Source: Thermoplasmata archaeon (GTDB lineage: Archaea > Thermoplasmatota > Thermoplasmata > Lutacidiplasmatales > UBA184). Taken from it: a stretch of DNA of 52,724 nucleotides. A program made the position numbers and the translations under genes. The stretch spans positions 1-52,724 of the forward strand of contig DAHUXZ010000013.1 of the NCBI GenBank assembly GCA_027315455.1. Direction: 5' to 3'. The notes under the pieces were generated by a model that was not told the DNA's origin, did not search any database, and was given only the letters and a program-made list of their open reading frames with translations. Shown piece after piece: positions 32,806 to 41,216 of the stretch. Numbering within the stretch: position 1 is the stretch's first letter; each line of letters begins with the position of its first letter.

Positions 32806-33240
32806 ATGGCGGCGCCTGCGGTCTCCCCCACCATGGCGGTGGTGCTGGCCGCGGGCACGTCCGACCGGCTCCTTCCGTTCGCCACGCTGGTGAGCGGCGC
32901 GGTGGCGATGGGCTACGAGGTCCACGTTTTCGCGAGCTACTGGGGGCTGGACGCGCTGCGGCGATCCCGCCCGGCCGCCGCCCACCCTCCGGTGACCCCC
33001 GGCCACGGGGCCGAGGGCGAGGTGCTGGAGCGCACCCTCGTGGAGCGCCACGTCCCCGGCTGGCGCCAGATCCTCGCCGCCGCCAAACGCGTCGGGCCCG
33101 TCCACGTCTACGCCTGCTCCCAGTCGATGGACGTCCTCTCCCTCAAGCGGGAGGAGCTCGACGACCTCGTCGACGAGGTCGTGGGGGTCGCCACGTTCGT
33201 CGACCGGACCCGGGGGGCGTCCGCGACGTACTTCGTATGA
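32806..33240 (+). CDS. Second DsrE2-type sulfurtransferase
   Basis: 144 residues, a paralogue of the previous gene: MAVVLAAGTSDRLLPFATLVSGAVAMGYEVHVFASYWGLDAL and VHVYACSQSMDVLSLKREELDDLVDEVVG. The conserved Cys of the ACxxSMD motif is present. The N-terminal Asp-Lys pair of DsrE2 is Ser-Asp-Arg. Preceded by GGAG; its stop overlaps the next tusA (ATGA). Probably forms a mixed oligomer or a relay with its neighbour. Confidence 0.8.
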   Translation: MAAPAVSPTMAVVLAAGTSDRLLPFATLVSGAVAMGYEVHVFASYWGLDALRRSRPAAAHPPVTPGHGAEGEVLERTLVERHVPGWRQILAAAKRVGPVHVYACSQSMDVLSLKREELDDLVDEVVGVATFVDRTRGASATYFV

Positions 33241-33500
33241 GCGTCGGCGCCGGACCCGCGACGGCACCCGCGACCGCCCGGCGGGTCATCGATGCCCGTG
33301 GGAGCTGGTGCCCCGGCCCGCTCATGGAGCTCATCGCCGCGATCCGCGAAGAGGACGTCGGGACCGAGATCGAGCTCCTTTCCTCGGACGAGGGCTCGCG
33401 CAAGGACGTCCCCCTCTGGCTCGAGAAGGCCGGACAACGTCTTCTCGCCATGACGAGCGAAGGCGGTTTCGACCGCTACGTGATACAGAAGGTCCGCTAA
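33237..33500 (+). CDS. Second TusA-family sulfur carrier
   Basis: 87 residues: VIDARGSWCPGPLMELIAAI carries the CPxP motif (CPGP) and the remainder the TusA alpha/beta fold (IELLSSDEGSRKDVPLWLEKAGQRLL). An Ala/Thr-rich N-terminal extension of about 15 residues precedes the domain. ATG overlaps the DsrE2 stop. Confidence 0.87.
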   Translation: MSVGAGPATAPATARRVIDARGSWCPGPLMELIAAIREEDVGTEIELLSSDEGSRKDVPLWLEKAGQRLLAMTSEGGFDRYVIQKVR

Positions 33501-33525
33501 CGGAGCAATTCGGAGGAGATCGAAG

Positions 33526-34671
33526 ATGAAACGGGTGGTCGTCCTGGGAGGAGGCATCGGCGGAACGACGGTGGCGAACCGGATCCGGCGCCTGCTGGCG
33601 AACGAGGTCGCGGGCGGGCAGGTCCAGATCCAGGTCGTGGATCGCGACGGGATCCACGCCTACCAGCCGGGGTTCTTGATGGTGGTCTTCGACAAGATGC
33701 GGCCGGAGGAGACGAAGCAGGCCGAGAGCCATCTTTTGCATCGCTCGATCGAGCTGGTCAAGGCGGAGGTCGAGAAGGTCGACACGGCCGCCAAGAAGGT
33801 CCTCGTGAAGGGCGGGCGGGAGATCAGCTACGACCTGCTCGTGATCGCGTCGGGGTCGGTCCTGCACCCGGAGCTCGTCCCGGGGTTCAGCGAGGCCGCC
33901 CACACCTTCTACGACCTCGCCAACGCGGAGAAGCTCCGCGACACGCTGCGCACGTTCTCCGGGGGCCGGATCGTCGTCAACGTCGCGGGACTGCCCTACA
34001 AGTGTCCCGTCGCCCCGCTCGAGGTGTCGTTCATGCTGGACGACTTCCTGCGGAGCCGCGGGGTCCGGGACAAGTCCGAGATCCACTACACCTACCCGAT
34101 CCCGAAGGTCTTCGGGATCGACACCGTGGCCCCGGTGATGCAGAAGCTGATGGTCGACCGGGGGATCTCGATCCACGTCCCGTTCAACGTGCAGACGATC
34201 GACCCGGCGAAGAAGACGATGACCTCCCTCGAGGGGGAGACGCTGCCGTTCGACCTCTTGATCGGCATCCCGCCGCACCGTGGCGCGGACTTCCTCAAGG
34301 ACTCCGGGCTCGGCGACAAGGGCAACTGGGTCCCGACGGACCGCTACGCGCTGACCGCCGACGGGAAGGAGGGGATCTTCGTGCTGGGCGACGCGACCAA
34401 CATCCCGATCTCGAAGGCAGGGTCGACCGCCGACTACGAGGCCGAGGTCGTGGCGCAGAACGTCGCGTCCGTCGTCCGCGGCGGCGGCGTGACGGCCCGG
34501 TACGAGGGTCGGGTCTACTGCTGGATCATGACCGGGCTCACCCAGGCGACCTACATCAAGTTCGACTACCTCCATCCCCCGCACCCGCCGACCCCCTCGT
34601 TCGCGCACTACTGGAACAAGACGATCTACAACCGCGCCTACTGGGACATGACGGCCCGGGCGATGTTCTGA
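33526..34671 (+). CDS. Sulfide:quinone oxidoreductase-like FAD protein
   Basis: 381 residues, two-dinucleotide-binding-domain flavoprotein of the SQR/FCSD family. VVVLGGGIGGTTVANRI binds FAD, followed by VVDRDGIHAYQPGFLMV, the SQR pattern. LLVIASGS, FVLGDATNIPISKAGSTADYEAEVVAQNVA and a C-terminal amphipathic part (RAYWDMTARAM) complete it. Of the three SQR cysteines, Cys in GLPYKCPVAPLE and one in VYCWIMTG are present, but the N-terminal one is missing, so sulfide oxidation to polysulfide may differ from type I SQR. SD GGAGGAG precedes ATG 33526. Followed by a DUF1641 gene, the common SQR companion. Probably feeds sulfane sulfur to the TusA/DsrE relay and electrons to quinone. Confidence 0.85.
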   Translation: MKRVVVLGGGIGGTTVANRIRRLLANEVAGGQVQIQVVDRDGIHAYQPGFLMVVFDKMRPEETKQAESHLLHRSIELVKAEVEKVDTAAKKVLVKGGREISYDLLVIASGSVLHPELVPGFSEAAHTFYDLANAEKLRDTLRTFSGGRIVVNVAGLPYKCPVAPLEVSFMLDDFLRSRGVRDKSEIHYTYPIPKVFGIDTVAPVMQKLMVDRGISIHVPFNVQTIDPAKKTMTSLEGETLPFDLLIGIPPHRGADFLKDSGLGDKGNWVPTDRYALTADGKEGIFVLGDATNIPISKAGSTADYEAEVVAQNVASVVRGGGVTARYEGRVYCWIMTGLTQATYIKFDYLHPPHPPTPSFAHYWNKTIYNRAYWDMTARAMF

Positions 34672-34678
34672 GGTCGCG

Positions 34679-35359
34679 ATGACCGTCCCAGCCTCCGCCG
34701 CTCCGGCCTCCGCCCCCCCGCCCACCCCCGACGGCCTCAAGACCCTCACCGAGCGGCTGAATCGGTGGGAGGCCGACGGCACCCTCGACCGCGTCCTGTC
34801 CCTGGTCGAGGGGCTCGTCGGCGTCGCGGACGCGACCTCCGAGCAGATGGTCGCCTCCGCGGGGGCCGGTCTCATCAACGCGCTCTCGCTGCTCGACGCG
34901 ATCGCACGCGACGAGCGTACCCGCGAAGGGCTCCTCTACCTGGTCGACCGGCTCGGGGAGTGGAAGGAGACCGGGGCCCTCGAAACCCTCGTGACGCTCG
35001 CCGAGGGGGCTGTCGGCCTCTCCCAGGCGACGACCGACTCGATGGTCGCCGAGGCGGGCACCTCGTTCATCGGCGCGATGCGGTTCGTCCAGGGCCTTCC
35101 CCCCTGGCACGAGGTCGAGCCGCTTCTCGAGAGCTTCCGCGACAACGCCCCGTCGGTCCAGGCCCTCCTCGGCTCCGTCGAGATCCTCAAGGACCGGGCC
35201 GCCCTCGACCGCGAGACGGCGGCGATCCCGCCGATCACCGGGATCTTCGGCCTCGGCCGGGCGTTCCGTGACCCGGAGATCCAGCGGGGCCTCCATGTCG
35301 CGCTGGTCCTCATGAAGCGCCTCGGGCGCGCCGGCGTCGCCGGCGCCCCGCCGTCGTAG
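34679..35359 (+). CDS. DUF1641 protein, SQR-associated
   Basis: 226 residues, helical. Two internal repeats resemble each other (RLNRWEADGTLDRVLSLVEGLVGVADATSEQMV and RLGEWKETGALETLVTLAEGAVGLSQATTDSMV). The C-terminal ITGIFGLGRAFRDPEIQRGLHVALVLMKRLG is the DUF1641 signature. DUF1641 genes often lie next to SQR-like genes. Thought to be a membrane or complex partner; role unknown. Begins 7 bp after the SQR gene. Confidence 0.82.
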   Translation: MTVPASAAPASAPPPTPDGLKTLTERLNRWEADGTLDRVLSLVEGLVGVADATSEQMVASAGAGLINALSLLDAIARDERTREGLLYLVDRLGEWKETGALETLVTLAEGAVGLSQATTDSMVAEAGTSFIGAMRFVQGLPPWHEVEPLLESFRDNAPSVQALLGSVEILKDRAALDRETAAIPPITGIFGLGRAFRDPEIQRGLHVALVLMKRLGRAGVAGAPPS

Positions 35360-35366
35360 GGAAGTC

Positions 35367-35795
35367 GTGGCCCATCGCCGATCGACGCCCCCGGCGGCTC
35401 CGGAGGCCTGCCGGCTCCCCGGGGGGACCCTGTGGGCGCGCGAGGGACCGACGGGCGAGTTCACCCTCGGCCTCACCCGGTCGGCGAGCGAGCGCCTGGG
35501 CCGTCCCGTGCACTTCCGCGGACCGCCCGACGGGAGCCGCATCGCGGCCGGAGCGCCGGCCGTGAGCCTGGAGTCGGAGAAGTGGGTGGGCCACCTCGCC
35601 TCCCCGGCGGCCGGCACGGTGCTCGGCACGAACCCGCGGGTCCTCGCGGACCCGACGCTCATCCGTCGTGACCCCGAGGGCGCCGGCTGGCTGATCCGTC
35701 TGCGCCCCGACCGCCCCGAGGCGCTCCGCGCGGTAGCGGCGGGCGTAACGGGAGCGCCCCCGCCGGTCGGGGGGACCGCGCCGGGGCAGAGGTGA
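35367..35795 (+). CDS. GcvH/LbpA-like lipoyl-carrier protein
   Basis: 142 residues with a lipoyl/biotinyl-type beta barrel: FTLGLTRSASERLGRPVHF, then SLESEKWVGHLASPAAGTVLGTNPRVL with the lipoylation Lys in SEKW. The usual V-E-S-x-K reads L-E-S-E-K. C-terminal tail is Pro-rich. In sulfur oxidisers such proteins (LbpA) carry the sulfur substrate on lipoate for sHdr. GTG start; stop overlaps the lipoate ligase start, a gene pair that makes its modification explicit. Confidence 0.8.
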   Translation: MAHRRSTPPAAPEACRLPGGTLWAREGPTGEFTLGLTRSASERLGRPVHFRGPPDGSRIAAGAPAVSLESEKWVGHLASPAAGTVLGTNPRVLADPTLIRRDPEGAGWLIRLRPDRPEALRAVAAGVTGAPPPVGGTAPGQR

Positions 35796-36841
35796 ACGGC
35801 ACGGCGGAAGGCGCGGGCGGACCGCCGATAACGCTGCGGGCGATCGACCTCGGCCGGGTCGCGCCCCTCACGGCGCAGGCGTTCTGCGAGAGCATCGCCG
35901 TCTCCGTCGCGCGCAACGCGTCGCCCGCGACGGTCCTCTTTGCCCGGCCCCAGCGCCCGTACGTCTCGCTCGGCTTCCACCAGTCCTACGACGAGGAGCT
36001 CGACCCGCGCTACCTCGCCCGACACCGCCTGCCCGTCGTGCGGCGGGTGACCGGCGGGGGGACGACGTACCTCGACCCGAGCCAGGCGTTCTACGAGGTC
36101 ATCGGCCCGTGCGACGGGGGACCCGCCCCCGGCCCCGGATCGTTCGCCCGATGGCTCGCCGCTCCCCTCGCGGCCCTCCACTCTTTCGGGCTGCCGGCCC
36201 GCTTGCGCGCGCCGAGCGACCTCGAGGTGCGGGGCCGCAAGATCTCCGGCAACGCCGGGGGGGAACACGAGGGGGTCCCGATCGTCCAGGGGGGCCTCCT
36301 CGGGAGGGCGAACGTCGAGGCGATGGCCGGGGTGCTCCGCAGCCCCGGTCCCGGCTTTCGTGCCCTCGCGAGGGGGGAGATGCGCCGCGCGCTCACCTCG
36401 CTCGCAAAGGAGCGGGCCGACCCGCCCTCCACGGCGGAGGTCGTCCGCGAGCTGGGGATTGCGTTCGCCGCCCTCCCCGGCGTCCGGCTACGGTGGAGCC
36501 GGCCGACCGGCGAGGAGATCCGGCGGTTTCGGCGCGAGGTCGTCCCCCGCCACCGGGACCCGGCGTGGTGGCGCCTTCCCCCGGTACCGCGGCCGGCGAC
36601 GCGCCGTGTGCGCGCTATCCGCGTCGCAGGAGCGCGCTGGCTCGAGGCGTGGTCGGGCGCGGACGGTGGTGGCCTTCTCTACCTTGTGTTCGACGGGGAC
36701 CGACCCGAGGCCGCGTACCGACCGGCGCCGGGCCGGTCGGCCGGACGGGAGGGGGTGGTGCCGCTCGACCGGACCGACGCGGCCGTGCGCTCGGTGATCC
36801 GCGCCCGACGCCGCGGCCCGCCGGCCGGACGCGCGCGCTAG
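35792..36841 (+). CDS. Lipoate-protein ligase (LplA-type), first copy
   Basis: 349 residues of the biotin/lipoate ligase fold. RPYVSLGFHQSYDEELD, VVRRVTGGGTTYLD (the RRxTGGG lipoate-binding loop) and DLEVRGRKISGNAGGE, with the catalytic Lys in GRKISG, are visible. The C-terminal 110 residues form an accessory LplB-like domain. GTG start overlaps the lipoyl-protein stop (GTGA). Its last 4 bp overlap the converging second ligase. It likely attaches lipoate to LbpA-type carriers of the sHdr system. Confidence 0.87.
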   Translation: MNGTAEGAGGPPITLRAIDLGRVAPLTAQAFCESIAVSVARNASPATVLFARPQRPYVSLGFHQSYDEELDPRYLARHRLPVVRRVTGGGTTYLDPSQAFYEVIGPCDGGPAPGPGSFARWLAAPLAALHSFGLPARLRAPSDLEVRGRKISGNAGGEHEGVPIVQGGLLGRANVEAMAGVLRSPGPGFRALARGEMRRALTSLAKERADPPSTAEVVRELGIAFAALPGVRLRWSRPTGEEIRRFRREVVPRHRDPAWWRLPPVPRPATRRVRAIRVAGARWLEAWSGADGGGLLYLVFDGDRPEAAYRPAPGRSAGREGVVPLDRTDAAVRSVIRARRRGPPAGRAR

Positions 36842-37965
36842 GGCGGGGGGACGGGAGCGCCGCCGGCCGCGACGATGGCGCGCGCGATCTCCTCGGCCCC
36901 GACGCCCACGAGCCGGATCCCCCCCGCCGTCCGCCACGCCTCGATCCGGGCCACGAGGTCCGTCCGCTTTACCCACGCCCCGGCCAGGGCGGCCTCCAGC
37001 GCCTCGATCGCACCGGCGAACGGCACGGTGAAGAAGTCGCCGGAGAGCTCGACCTCCTCGATGCGGCCCGCGCGCGCGAGGACCGTCGCGCGGACGAGCT
37101 TGCCTCCCTTGACGTCCGCGCGACCGAGCGTCGTCCCGTCGGCGATCTTGACCGACCGGCCGGGGACGAGGTCGGGGCGTCCGCGCAGGCGCGGATGGCT
37201 CGCGTCCTTGAGGAGGGTCCAGTCCTCCCCCGACCGCTCCGACCGCAGCGCGGCGCGCCGCGCCGACTCTGCCGGCGAGAGCGTTCCGTCGACCGTCGTC
37301 GCGCCGAGCTCGCGCGCGAACGCCTCCCTGAGCGCCGCCGCCACGACGGCCCGATCCGGTGCGCGCCCGAGCTCGCGGCGCAGGGAGGTGAGCCACTCGG
37401 CGAGCCCGCCGGCGAGCTTCTCCCGGAACTTCTCGTCCGGGACGCGGAGGACGCGGGTCATGAGGGCGATGTCGAGGTCGAGGAGGAGGTCGCCGGTGAG
37501 GACCCAGGCGCCCCCGAGGGCGAGCGCCCCGTTCGCGCTGATCTTTCGCCCGCGGGCCGTGAGGTCGTTGACCCCGCCCCGCTCGGCCGGCACGCCGAGG
37601 CGCGAGAGGGCCGACCGGACCGGGGCGAGGTAGTGCGCGTAGAACCCCTCGACCCCGGCCGTGGTCCCCGGCGCCCCGTCCGGCACGACGACCATGTAGT
37701 CCTGCTCCCACGGTCCGTCCAGGATCGCTCCCCCGCCCACGACGCGCCGCACGACGGGGATCCCCGCCGCCCGGCAGTAGTCGAGGTCGATCTCCCGCTC
37801 CTCCTCCTGGTGGTAGCCCACGTTGGCGAACGGCGCCGCGGGATGGACCGACAGGATCGTCGCGGGGCTCGCCCCGCGGCCCACGGACTCCGCGACGGCG
37901 ACGAAGGCGTTGACCATCGTGGGGCCGTCGACGGCCCCGAGGTCGACCCAGCGCACGGGGTCCAT
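36838..37965 (-). CDS. Lipoate-protein ligase, fused LplA-LplB type (sLpl(AB)-like)
   Basis: 375 residues. Catalytic part (1-250): FANVGYHQEEEREIDLDY, VVRRVVGGGAILDG and NDLTARGRKISANGALALG with the catalytic Lys. C-terminal domain (about 255-375): DASHPRLRGRPDLVPG, KGGKLVRATVLARAGRIEEVELSGDFFTVP is the LplB-like accessory domain. sHdr loci typically carry a dedicated ligase of this build for LbpA. Last gene of the nine-gene sHdr operon, 4 bp after the DsrE-like gene. Confidence 0.88.
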   Translation of the reverse strand: MDPVRWVDLGAVDGPTMVNAFVAVAESVGRGASPATILSVHPAAPFANVGYHQEEEREIDLDYCRAAGIPVVRRVVGGGAILDGPWEQDYMVVVPDGAPGTTAGVEGFYAHYLAPVRSALSRLGVPAERGGVNDLTARGRKISANGALALGGAWVLTGDLLLDLDIALMTRVLRVPDEKFREKLAGGLAEWLTSLRRELGRAPDRAVVAAALREAFARELGATTVDGTLSPAESARRAALRSERSGEDWTLLKDASHPRLRGRPDLVPGRSVKIADGTTLGRADVKGGKLVRATVLARAGRIEEVELSGDFFTVPFAGAIEALEAALAGAWVKRTDLVARIEAWRTAGGIRLVGVGAEEIARAIVAAGGAPVPPP

Positions 37966-37969
37966 GGGC

Positions 37970-38374
37970 CTAGAACGAGATGACGGAGTCCGCCTCGAGG
38001 GCGAGGTCGGCGAGGGTCGCCGAGCCGACGAGCTTCACCCCGTCGAGCAACGCGCCCTCGGGGATGTCGCAGAGGTCGCGGCAGCTCTCGCTGCACGCGA
38101 GGAACTTCACCCCGTTCTCGAGGGCCATGTCGATGAACATCCGGAGGTTGCCGCCCTTCTTGAGGGGAAGCGAGTCGGCCCGTCCCTTGACGAGCAGCTC
38201 GGGGGCGTGCATGAGGAAGTACATCGTCGTGTCGATCTCCATCGCCGCCATGAGCGCGGCGGTGTAGAACGGCGCGTAGGTCTTGTCCGGGTCCTCCGGC
38301 CCCGTCGTCATGATCATCAGGATCTTCTTTCCCGCGTTGTCCGGCGGCCGCACCGCCGGTTCGGTCGTCGCCAT
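37970..38374 (-). CDS. DsrE-family protein of the sHdr operon
   Basis: 134 residues. KILMIMTTGPEDPDKTYAPFYTAALMAAMEIDTTMYFLMHAPELLVKG and the Cys cluster LACSESCRDLCDIPEGALLDGVKLVGSATLADLA fit the DsrE family, with three closely spaced Cys that could carry persulfide. Start at ATG 38374; a longer frame upstream is a shadow of lbpA. Sits between lbpA and the lipoate ligase, so it probably delivers sulfur to the lipoylated protein. Confidence 0.85.
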   Translation of the reverse strand: MATTEPAVRPPDNAGKKILMIMTTGPEDPDKTYAPFYTAALMAAMEIDTTMYFLMHAPELLVKGRADSLPLKKGGNLRMFIDMALENGVKFLACSESCRDLCDIPEGALLDGVKLVGSATLADLALEADSVISF

Positions 38375-38379
38375 GATGG

Positions 38380-38829
38380 CTACCCCTGGCACCGCATGCA
38401 GCGGATGTTGTCGCGCTGGAGGATCTCCCGGAACTTCGCGAGCGCCGCGGGACCGTGGAGCAGCTGGGCGACCTCCTCCGGGTGGGTCGGGCGCATCCGG
38501 ACGATCCATCCCTTCCCATACGGGTCCGTGTTGAGCAGCCCCGGGTCCTGTTCGACGGCGACGTTCGCCTCGACGACCTCGCCGGAGACGGGAGCGATCA
38601 CCGGGCCCGCCCACTTGCCGCTCTCGACCGTCGCGATCGGCTTGCCGCGCTCCCGTGCGGTGCCGGCCGCCTTGACGCGGACGTGCAGGATCTTCCCCGC
38701 GCGGGTCTGCGCCGGGTCGGTCAGCCCGATGCGGACCTCGCCCCCGTCGACCCGCACCCAGGTCATCTGGGAACGCTCGACGAAGTAGTAGAGCTCGTCC
38801 GGCAGCTCGCAGCCGTTCTCGATCGTCAT
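38380..38829 (-). CDS. lbpA: Lipoate-binding protein LbpA (GcvH-like) of the sHdr operon
   Basis: 149 residues homologous to glycine-cleavage H protein. YYFVERSQMTWVRVDGGEVRIGLTDPAQTRAGKILHVRVKAAG precedes the lipoyl hairpin ATVESGKWAGPVIAPVSGEVVEAN (Lys in ESGKW) and KGWIVRMRP. It carries an additional C-terminal segment ending NIRCMRCQG with a CxxC that H proteins lack. No gcvT, gcvP or gcvL is nearby, and position after hdrB2 is the standard LbpA place in sHdr clusters. Start ATG 38829. Confidence 0.92.
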   Translation of the reverse strand: MTIENGCELPDELYYFVERSQMTWVRVDGGEVRIGLTDPAQTRAGKILHVRVKAAGTARERGKPIATVESGKWAGPVIAPVSGEVVEANVAVEQDPGLLNTDPYGKGWIVRMRPTHPEEVAQLLHGPAALAKFREILQRDNIRCMRCQG

Positions 38830-38837
38830 GGGTCCCC

Positions 38838-39767
38838 CTAGGCGAACCCCCGCGCGCGGAAAAAGAGGTCGGGCCGGGAGAAGTTCAGCTTGAGCCGTGC
38901 CTCCCGGACGCTCCGCCCGAAGGCCAGCGCCATGAGCTGCGTGAAGTAGGCGACGGGGAGGAGGACCTCCGGGCCGTACGCCTGGCGGATCCGGTCGAGG
39001 TTGTTCTCGATGTTGATCTGGCCGAGGGGGCAGATCGTCGCGACGACGTCGGCGCCCGCGCGTTTCGCCTCGTTGAGGACCGACGCGCTGAACGCGACGG
39101 AGACGTCGAGGTCGCTGAGCGCGTGGCCGCCGCCGCAGCAGATCGTCTTCGCCGGGTAGTCGTGGATGACCTCGGCTCCGCACGCCTCGAGCAGCTCATC
39201 GAGGAAGTAGGGGTTCTCGGGGTTGTCCCGGCCGGGCTCGAGGCCGACCTTGGTGTAGCGCTTCGGGCGGCTGTAGAGGCATCCGTAGTACGGCGCGACC
39301 CGCACCCCCTTGAGCGGGGCCGTCACCGCCGCGCGGACCCCCCGGGGCCCGGCCCGCTGGCGGATGTACTCGAGGACGTGCCGGATCTCGGCCTGCCCGT
39401 CGTACGTCGGGGCACCGCCCTCGCTCAAACGGGCATTGATCCGGGCCGAGGTGGCGGGGTCCTCCATCGCGTCGTTCGCGCGGGCGAGGGAGTAGACGCA
39501 TCCGTTGCATGCCGCGACGACCGTCTGCCGGCCCATGTCCCGGGCGAGGGCGAGGTTCCGGGACGGCAGGGCCACCGAGACGTCGTGGCTGAGGTTCTTG
39601 ACCTCCGTCGCGCCGCAGCAGTTGTACTCCTCGATGCGGTCGAGCGGCAGTCCGAGGGTCTCGAGGACGAGCTGGCAGGAGACCTCGTAGGCCTTCCCGA
39701 GGCCGTCCATCGAGCAACCGGGGTAGTACGCCGGAGTCTCCTTCGGCGACGCCGCCGTCCCGCTCAC
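38838..39767 (-). CDS. shdrB2: sHdrB2, CCG-domain heterodisulfide reductase-like subunit
   Basis: 309 residues with two CCG motifs, which in HdrB bind noncubane [4Fe-4S] clusters. First: YYPGCSMDG (Cys18), YNCCGATEV (about 50) and ACNGC (about 88-91), complete. Second: YYGCLYSRP, TICCGGGHALS and ATICPLGQ, where the last Cys of CxxC is missing. GTG start overlaps the hdrC2 stop (GTGA). In the sHdr complex this subunit is a candidate site for sulfur-substrate chemistry with LbpA. Confidence 0.92.
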   Translation of the reverse strand: MSGTAASPKETPAYYPGCSMDGLGKAYEVSCQLVLETLGLPLDRIEEYNCCGATEVKNLSHDVSVALPSRNLALARDMGRQTVVAACNGCVYSLARANDAMEDPATSARINARLSEGGAPTYDGQAEIRHVLEYIRQRAGPRGVRAAVTAPLKGVRVAPYYGCLYSRPKRYTKVGLEPGRDNPENPYFLDELLEACGAEVIHDYPAKTICCGGGHALSDLDVSVAFSASVLNEAKRAGADVVATICPLGQINIENNLDRIRQAYGPEVLLPVAYFTQLMALAFGRSVREARLKLNFSRPDLFFRARGFA

Positions 39768-40495
39768 GGCCCCCCCTTCGGCGGGAGGCGGGCCGGCAGG
39801 TCCTGCCGGCGCCGCGCGAGGTCCTCCGAGAGCATCCGCTCGAGGACGGGCCGGAGGCGTCCCCAGCCCCGCGTGCGCTTGGCGAGCGGGCCGGTGTGGA
39901 GCCGGCCGGTAAGGAGCAGCCGAAGGCCCATCCTCAGCTTCTCTCCGGTCGGCAGGGTACGCCCCTCCCCGGCCTCGAACGTCTGGAACAGCCCGGCCTC
40001 ATCGAGGATGCCGCGCGCGAGGAGGTTGCGGGTGTACGCCTCGTCGAAGCGGTCCGCGGGGCTTTTCGGGGCCGTCCCCGTGAGCTCGAGGTAGGTACCG
40101 ATCGAGTGGACGACCTCCTCGACCTTGACCCCCTTCGGGCAGCGCTCGACGCACTTGTTGCAGGAGACGCACCGCCAGACCGTCTGCGCGTAGCGGGCGA
40201 GCTCCTTGTCGTAGCCGAGCTGGGCGAGATAGATGAAGTAGCGCGGGTTGAACTCCTCGAGCCCGTAGTCGGTGTGCATGCAGCAGCCGGCGGTGCACGT
40301 GCCGCACTGCCAGCAGCGGTCGATCGTCGCGCCCTGGGGCTGGCCCCGGACCCAGTCGACGATGCTGAGGTCGAGGTCGGTGTGCACGCGCGAGGCGATG
40401 AACGTGTTCCAGTCACCCGAGACGTCGATCCCCTCGACCTGGAGACTCTCGCTGCGCTCGAGCCCCTCGACGAGCGACTTCTCAACGATCGGCAT
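39764..40495 (-). CDS. shdrC2: sHdrC2, iron-sulfur subunit
   Basis: 243 residues. Two [4Fe-4S] motifs, CWQCGTCTAGCC (Cys about 61-71) and CVSCNKCVERCP (about 109-120), in an HdrC-type helical domain, passing electrons between HdrA and HdrB subunits. The tail beyond about 180 is Arg-rich. Overlaps the upstream hypothetical gene by 14 bp and hdrB2 by 4 bp. Confidence 0.92.
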   Translation of the reverse strand: MPIVEKSLVEGLERSESLQVEGIDVSGDWNTFIASRVHTDLDLSIVDWVRGQPQGATIDRCWQCGTCTAGCCMHTDYGLEEFNPRYFIYLAQLGYDKELARYAQTVWRCVSCNKCVERCPKGVKVEEVVHSIGTYLELTGTAPKSPADRFDEAYTRNLLARGILDEAGLFQTFEAGEGRTLPTGEKLRMGLRLLLTGRLHTGPLAKRTRGWGRLRPVLERMLSEDLARRRQDLPARLPPKGGP

Positions 40496-41216
40496 GGACC
40501 TCCCAACGTCGGATCCCGAGGATCATCGCGGCGAGGCCGTACGCCCCCGGGAGCAGGCTCTCGATGCCGCCCCCCTGGAAGCTCCGCTCGGTCGCCGTCG
40601 CGAGCCGGGGCGCGTAGGCGAGCGCGAGGAGGATGTCGACGCTCGCGAACGTCGGCGAGGGGAAGCCGAGCGCCGCGAGCTCCAGGCGGGCCTCGCCGAG
40701 CGCCGCCTGGGCCCCCTCGAGGCTCTCGGGGGGCGGTCGGACGAGCTCCCCGAGCAACCCCTGCCCCCGCGCCGGGTTCCACACCCACCGGGTCAGCAGG
40801 GCGATCCGGTCCGGGGCGATCGCGTGGGCGAGCTCCGCCGCGAGGTCGGCGCGCACCTCCGCGGGAACGCCACCGAACTCCTCGGCGAGGCCCGGCAGGT
40901 CCCGGGGCCCGAACGGTCCCCTCTCGATGCGGCGGGCGGCGGACCGGAAGCGTTCGGCCGGAACGCTGGCGAGGATCGCGGCACGGTGGGCGCTGCCCAC
41001 CCGGAAGGTAGAGAGAACGTCGGCGACCCGCCGGTCGGGCTCCTCGGGCGGAGCCTCGACGAGGCGGTGGGCGAGGGCGAACTTCCGCTCGAGGAGCGCC
41101 TCGAGCCGGTTGATCGGCGCCGCGCCGAGCGGGGCGACGCAGGTGGCGAAGGCACGCCGGATCGGCGCAAGGTCCCGGTGGACCGCGGGCGGGGGGCGCG
41201 TCTCAACCCCGAGCAT
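40482..41216 (-). CDS. Conserved hypothetical protein of sHdr clusters (hyp between hdrA and hdrC2)
   Basis: 244 residues, helical, no cofactor motif. Recognisable segments are PINRLEALLERKFALAHRLVE, AHRAAILASVPAERFRSAARR and the C-terminal LLALAYAPRLATATERSFQGGGIESLLPGAYGLAAMI. Position between hdrA and hdrC2 is that of the 'hyp' gene found in described sHdr loci; I assign it by position and general build. It overlaps hdrA by 14 bp and hdrC2 by 14 bp. May be a structural subunit of the complex. Confidence 0.78.
   Translation of the reverse strand: MLGVETRPPPAVHRDLAPIRRAFATCVAPLGAAPINRLEALLERKFALAHRLVEAPPEEPDRRVADVLSTFRVGSAHRAAILASVPAERFRSAARRIERGPFGPRDLPGLAEEFGGVPAEVRADLAAELAHAIAPDRIALLTRWVWNPARGQGLLGELVRPPPESLEGAQAALGEARLELAALGFPSPTFASVDILLALAYAPRLATATERSFQGGGIESLLPGAYGLAAMILGIRRWEVHADR

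Noticed and set aside
35367-38829. Glycine cleavage system
   Set aside because: Only H-protein-like carriers and lipoate ligases occur; gcvT, gcvP and lpd are absent and the setting is sulfur metabolism.
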